From: Anaerolineales bacterium UBA3082 | GTDB lineage: Bacteria; Chloroflexota; Anaerolineae; UBA7937 | Direction: 5' to 3' | Assembly: GCA_002366595.1 (NCBI GenBank) | Contig: DFBK01000086.1 | Span: 29,984 to 43,767 of the forward strand | Length of the DNA: 13,784 nt | Shown: piece after piece, positions 12,999 to 13,784 of the stretch | Layout: every line of letters begins with the position of its first letter | Position numbering within the stretch: position 1 is the stretch's first letter | The notes under the pieces: generated by a model | Seen by the model: the letters and a program-made list of their open reading frames with translations, nothing else | Database searches by the model: none | Told to the model about the DNA's origin: nothing | Made by a program: the position numbers and the translations under genes

Positions 12999-13032
12999 GG
13001 GATAGCCTAATTACTACGCGAAGGGAGCCCTA

Positions 13033-13784
13033 ATGCGCGCCGAACAGTTGCCTCTCTTCCCCACCAAGGGCAAAGGTGAAGAATACATCCTCCCTCCCTT
13101 AAAAACCAAAGCCCTCACCCCAGAATCATCGCTGGCTTCCGCCATAGGCGGCTTCCACGATTATATGGTGCGTCAGGGCTTCACCCAGAACACGATAAAG
13201 GCGTTCTTAGGCGACCTTCGCCTGCTCGGTAGGTACACCGGTCTGACCAAGCCGGTGCAGGAGATAGGCACTCAACCCCTCAGGGATTTCCTTACCTACC
13301 TGAGGTACCATCGTGGTGTCCCCTGCACCCCCAAATCTTACGCCCGCCGCGTCACCACCCTCAAGGTCTTCTTCAAATGGCTGGCCGAAGCGGGGGTCAT
13401 CCCCTCGGACCCAGCGGCGGCCCTCATCCATGAGCCCGCTTCCTCTCCCCTGCCCCAGGTCCTCTACGACGCTCAGGTGGAGAGGTTGCTTGAAGTAACC
13501 AAGGGCCACATGGAGAGCGATAAGGCCGACGCCCGCCCCCATCTTTTGGTTACCCTGCTCCTCCGTACAGGACTCAAGAAAGAAGAGTGCATGAACATAA
13601 GACTGAGCCATATCGATACCTCCGACCGCGTCGCTTCCGTCCTCTATGTCCGGTACGACGACCCTCGGAAACATCGGAAGGAGAGAAAATTGCGGCTGCC
13701 CCCCGACTTCGCAGAGACCCTCTCGCTCTACCTAGAAGAGTACGCTCCTAAGGAGCATCTCTTCGAGTGCACGGCCCGCAATCT
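13033..13784 (+). CDS. Tyrosine recombinase/integrase, 5' part, runs off the window
   Basis: The frame stays open from ATG 13033 to the window edge (250 codons and two bases). AAGGGAG precedes the ATG by 5 nt. Residues about 35-130 form a SAM-like core-binding domain (FHDYMVRQGFTQNTIKAFLGDL, then YARRVTTLKVFFKWLAEAGV and PSDPA), as in XerC/D-like and phage integrases. Catalytic-domain motifs begin after LPQVLYDAQVERLLEV. The LLLRTGLKKEECMNIRLSHID segment matches the family's TGLRxxEL box, but Lys182 occupies the usual catalytic Arg. The beta-hairpin DDPRKHRKERKLRLP follows. The HxxR and Tyr nucleophile would lie beyond the window. It would cut and rejoin DNA at a specific site through a phosphotyrosine link. 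Its neighbours (AT-rich accessory genes, tRNA pair) fit an integration hotspot; whether it belongs to an intact element cannot be seen. Confidence 0.85.
   Translation, partial: MRAEQLPLFPTKGKGEEYILPPLKTKALTPESSLASAIGGFHDYMVRQGFTQNTIKAFLGDLRLLGRYTGLTKPVQEIGTQPLRDFLTYLRYHRGVPCTPKSYARRVTTLKVFFKWLAEAGVIPSDPAAALIHEPASSPLPQVLYDAQVERLLEVTKGHMESDKADARPHLLVTLLLRTGLKKEECMNIRLSHIDTSDRVASVLYVRYDDPRKHRKERKLRLPPDFAETLSLYLEEYAPKEHLFECTARN

Noticed and set aside
13053..13063. CTTCCCCACCA near the integrase start matches the 3' end of tRNA-Leu (11249-11259 reversed), a possible attachment site.
   Set aside because: Only 11 bases match, it lies inside the integrase coding sequence, and flanking bases do not extend the identity.
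13207..13674. A 155-codon open frame on the minus strand.
   Set aside because: It is antisense to the integrase, which has a promoter, an SD and clear recombinase motifs and continues past the window edge.
1..13784. A CRISPR array, insertion sequence or rRNA gene.
   Set aside because: No regularly spaced repeats, transposase frames, terminal inverted repeats with a transposase, or rRNA motifs were seen.

Overview
The window looks like chromosomal DNA of a Chloroflexota-type bacterium (Anaerolineae or a relative). This is an inference from an RpoC with a long coiled-coil insert, a GT-C glycosyltransferase with a C-terminal beta-sandwich tail, a Thr/Pro-rich lipoprotein linker, and moderately high GC in the core genes. 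No phylogeny could be run. Most genes are on the minus strand and so read from high to low coordinates.

Region 1 (about 1-4310, minus) is a likely cell-envelope glycan cluster. In transcription order it holds a CelD/FemAB-like GNAT-fold acyltransferase, a GT4 glycosyltransferase and a GT39-like membrane glycosyltransferase. At the window edge is what looks like the frameshifted first codons of another gene. A clear terminator (4325-4353) separates this unit from region 2.

Region 2 (4382-10120, minus) holds rpoC and then a four-domain S1 RNA-binding protein with a repetitive acidic tail, 15 bp apart. rpoB is not upstream. rpoC has its own near-consensus promoter (TTGACA-17-TATATT at 10346-10374) and a leader of about 230 nt with several hairpins, one resembling an attenuator next to the start codon.

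Region 3 (10121-11521, minus) holds a tRNA-Lys(CUU)/tRNA-Leu(UAG) pair with its own promoter and terminator. Tucked behind them is an excalibur-domain lipoprotein whose Shine-Dalgarno lies in a hairpin loop. About 170 bp between this gene and the rpoC promoter contain a perfect 11-bp hairpin but no gene.

Region 4 (about 11412-13032) is visibly AT-richer and looks accessory. It has an ImmA/IrrE-type HEXXH metallopeptidase gene (+) without an adjacent HTH partner. A convergent 58-aa helical protein (-) is driven by a near-identical copy (31/32 bp) of the tRNA promoter. A 65-aa membrane-anchored protein with six cysteines (+) follows, then an AT-rich stretch with no convincing gene. The two promoter copies bracket the peptidase/small-protein pair, which is the most novel-looking part of the window.

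Region 5 (13033 to the right edge, +) is the first 250 codons of a tyrosine recombinase/integrase with its own promoter. Lys stands where the first catalytic Arg is expected. Together with the tRNA pair and the AT-rich genes it suggests an integration hotspot.
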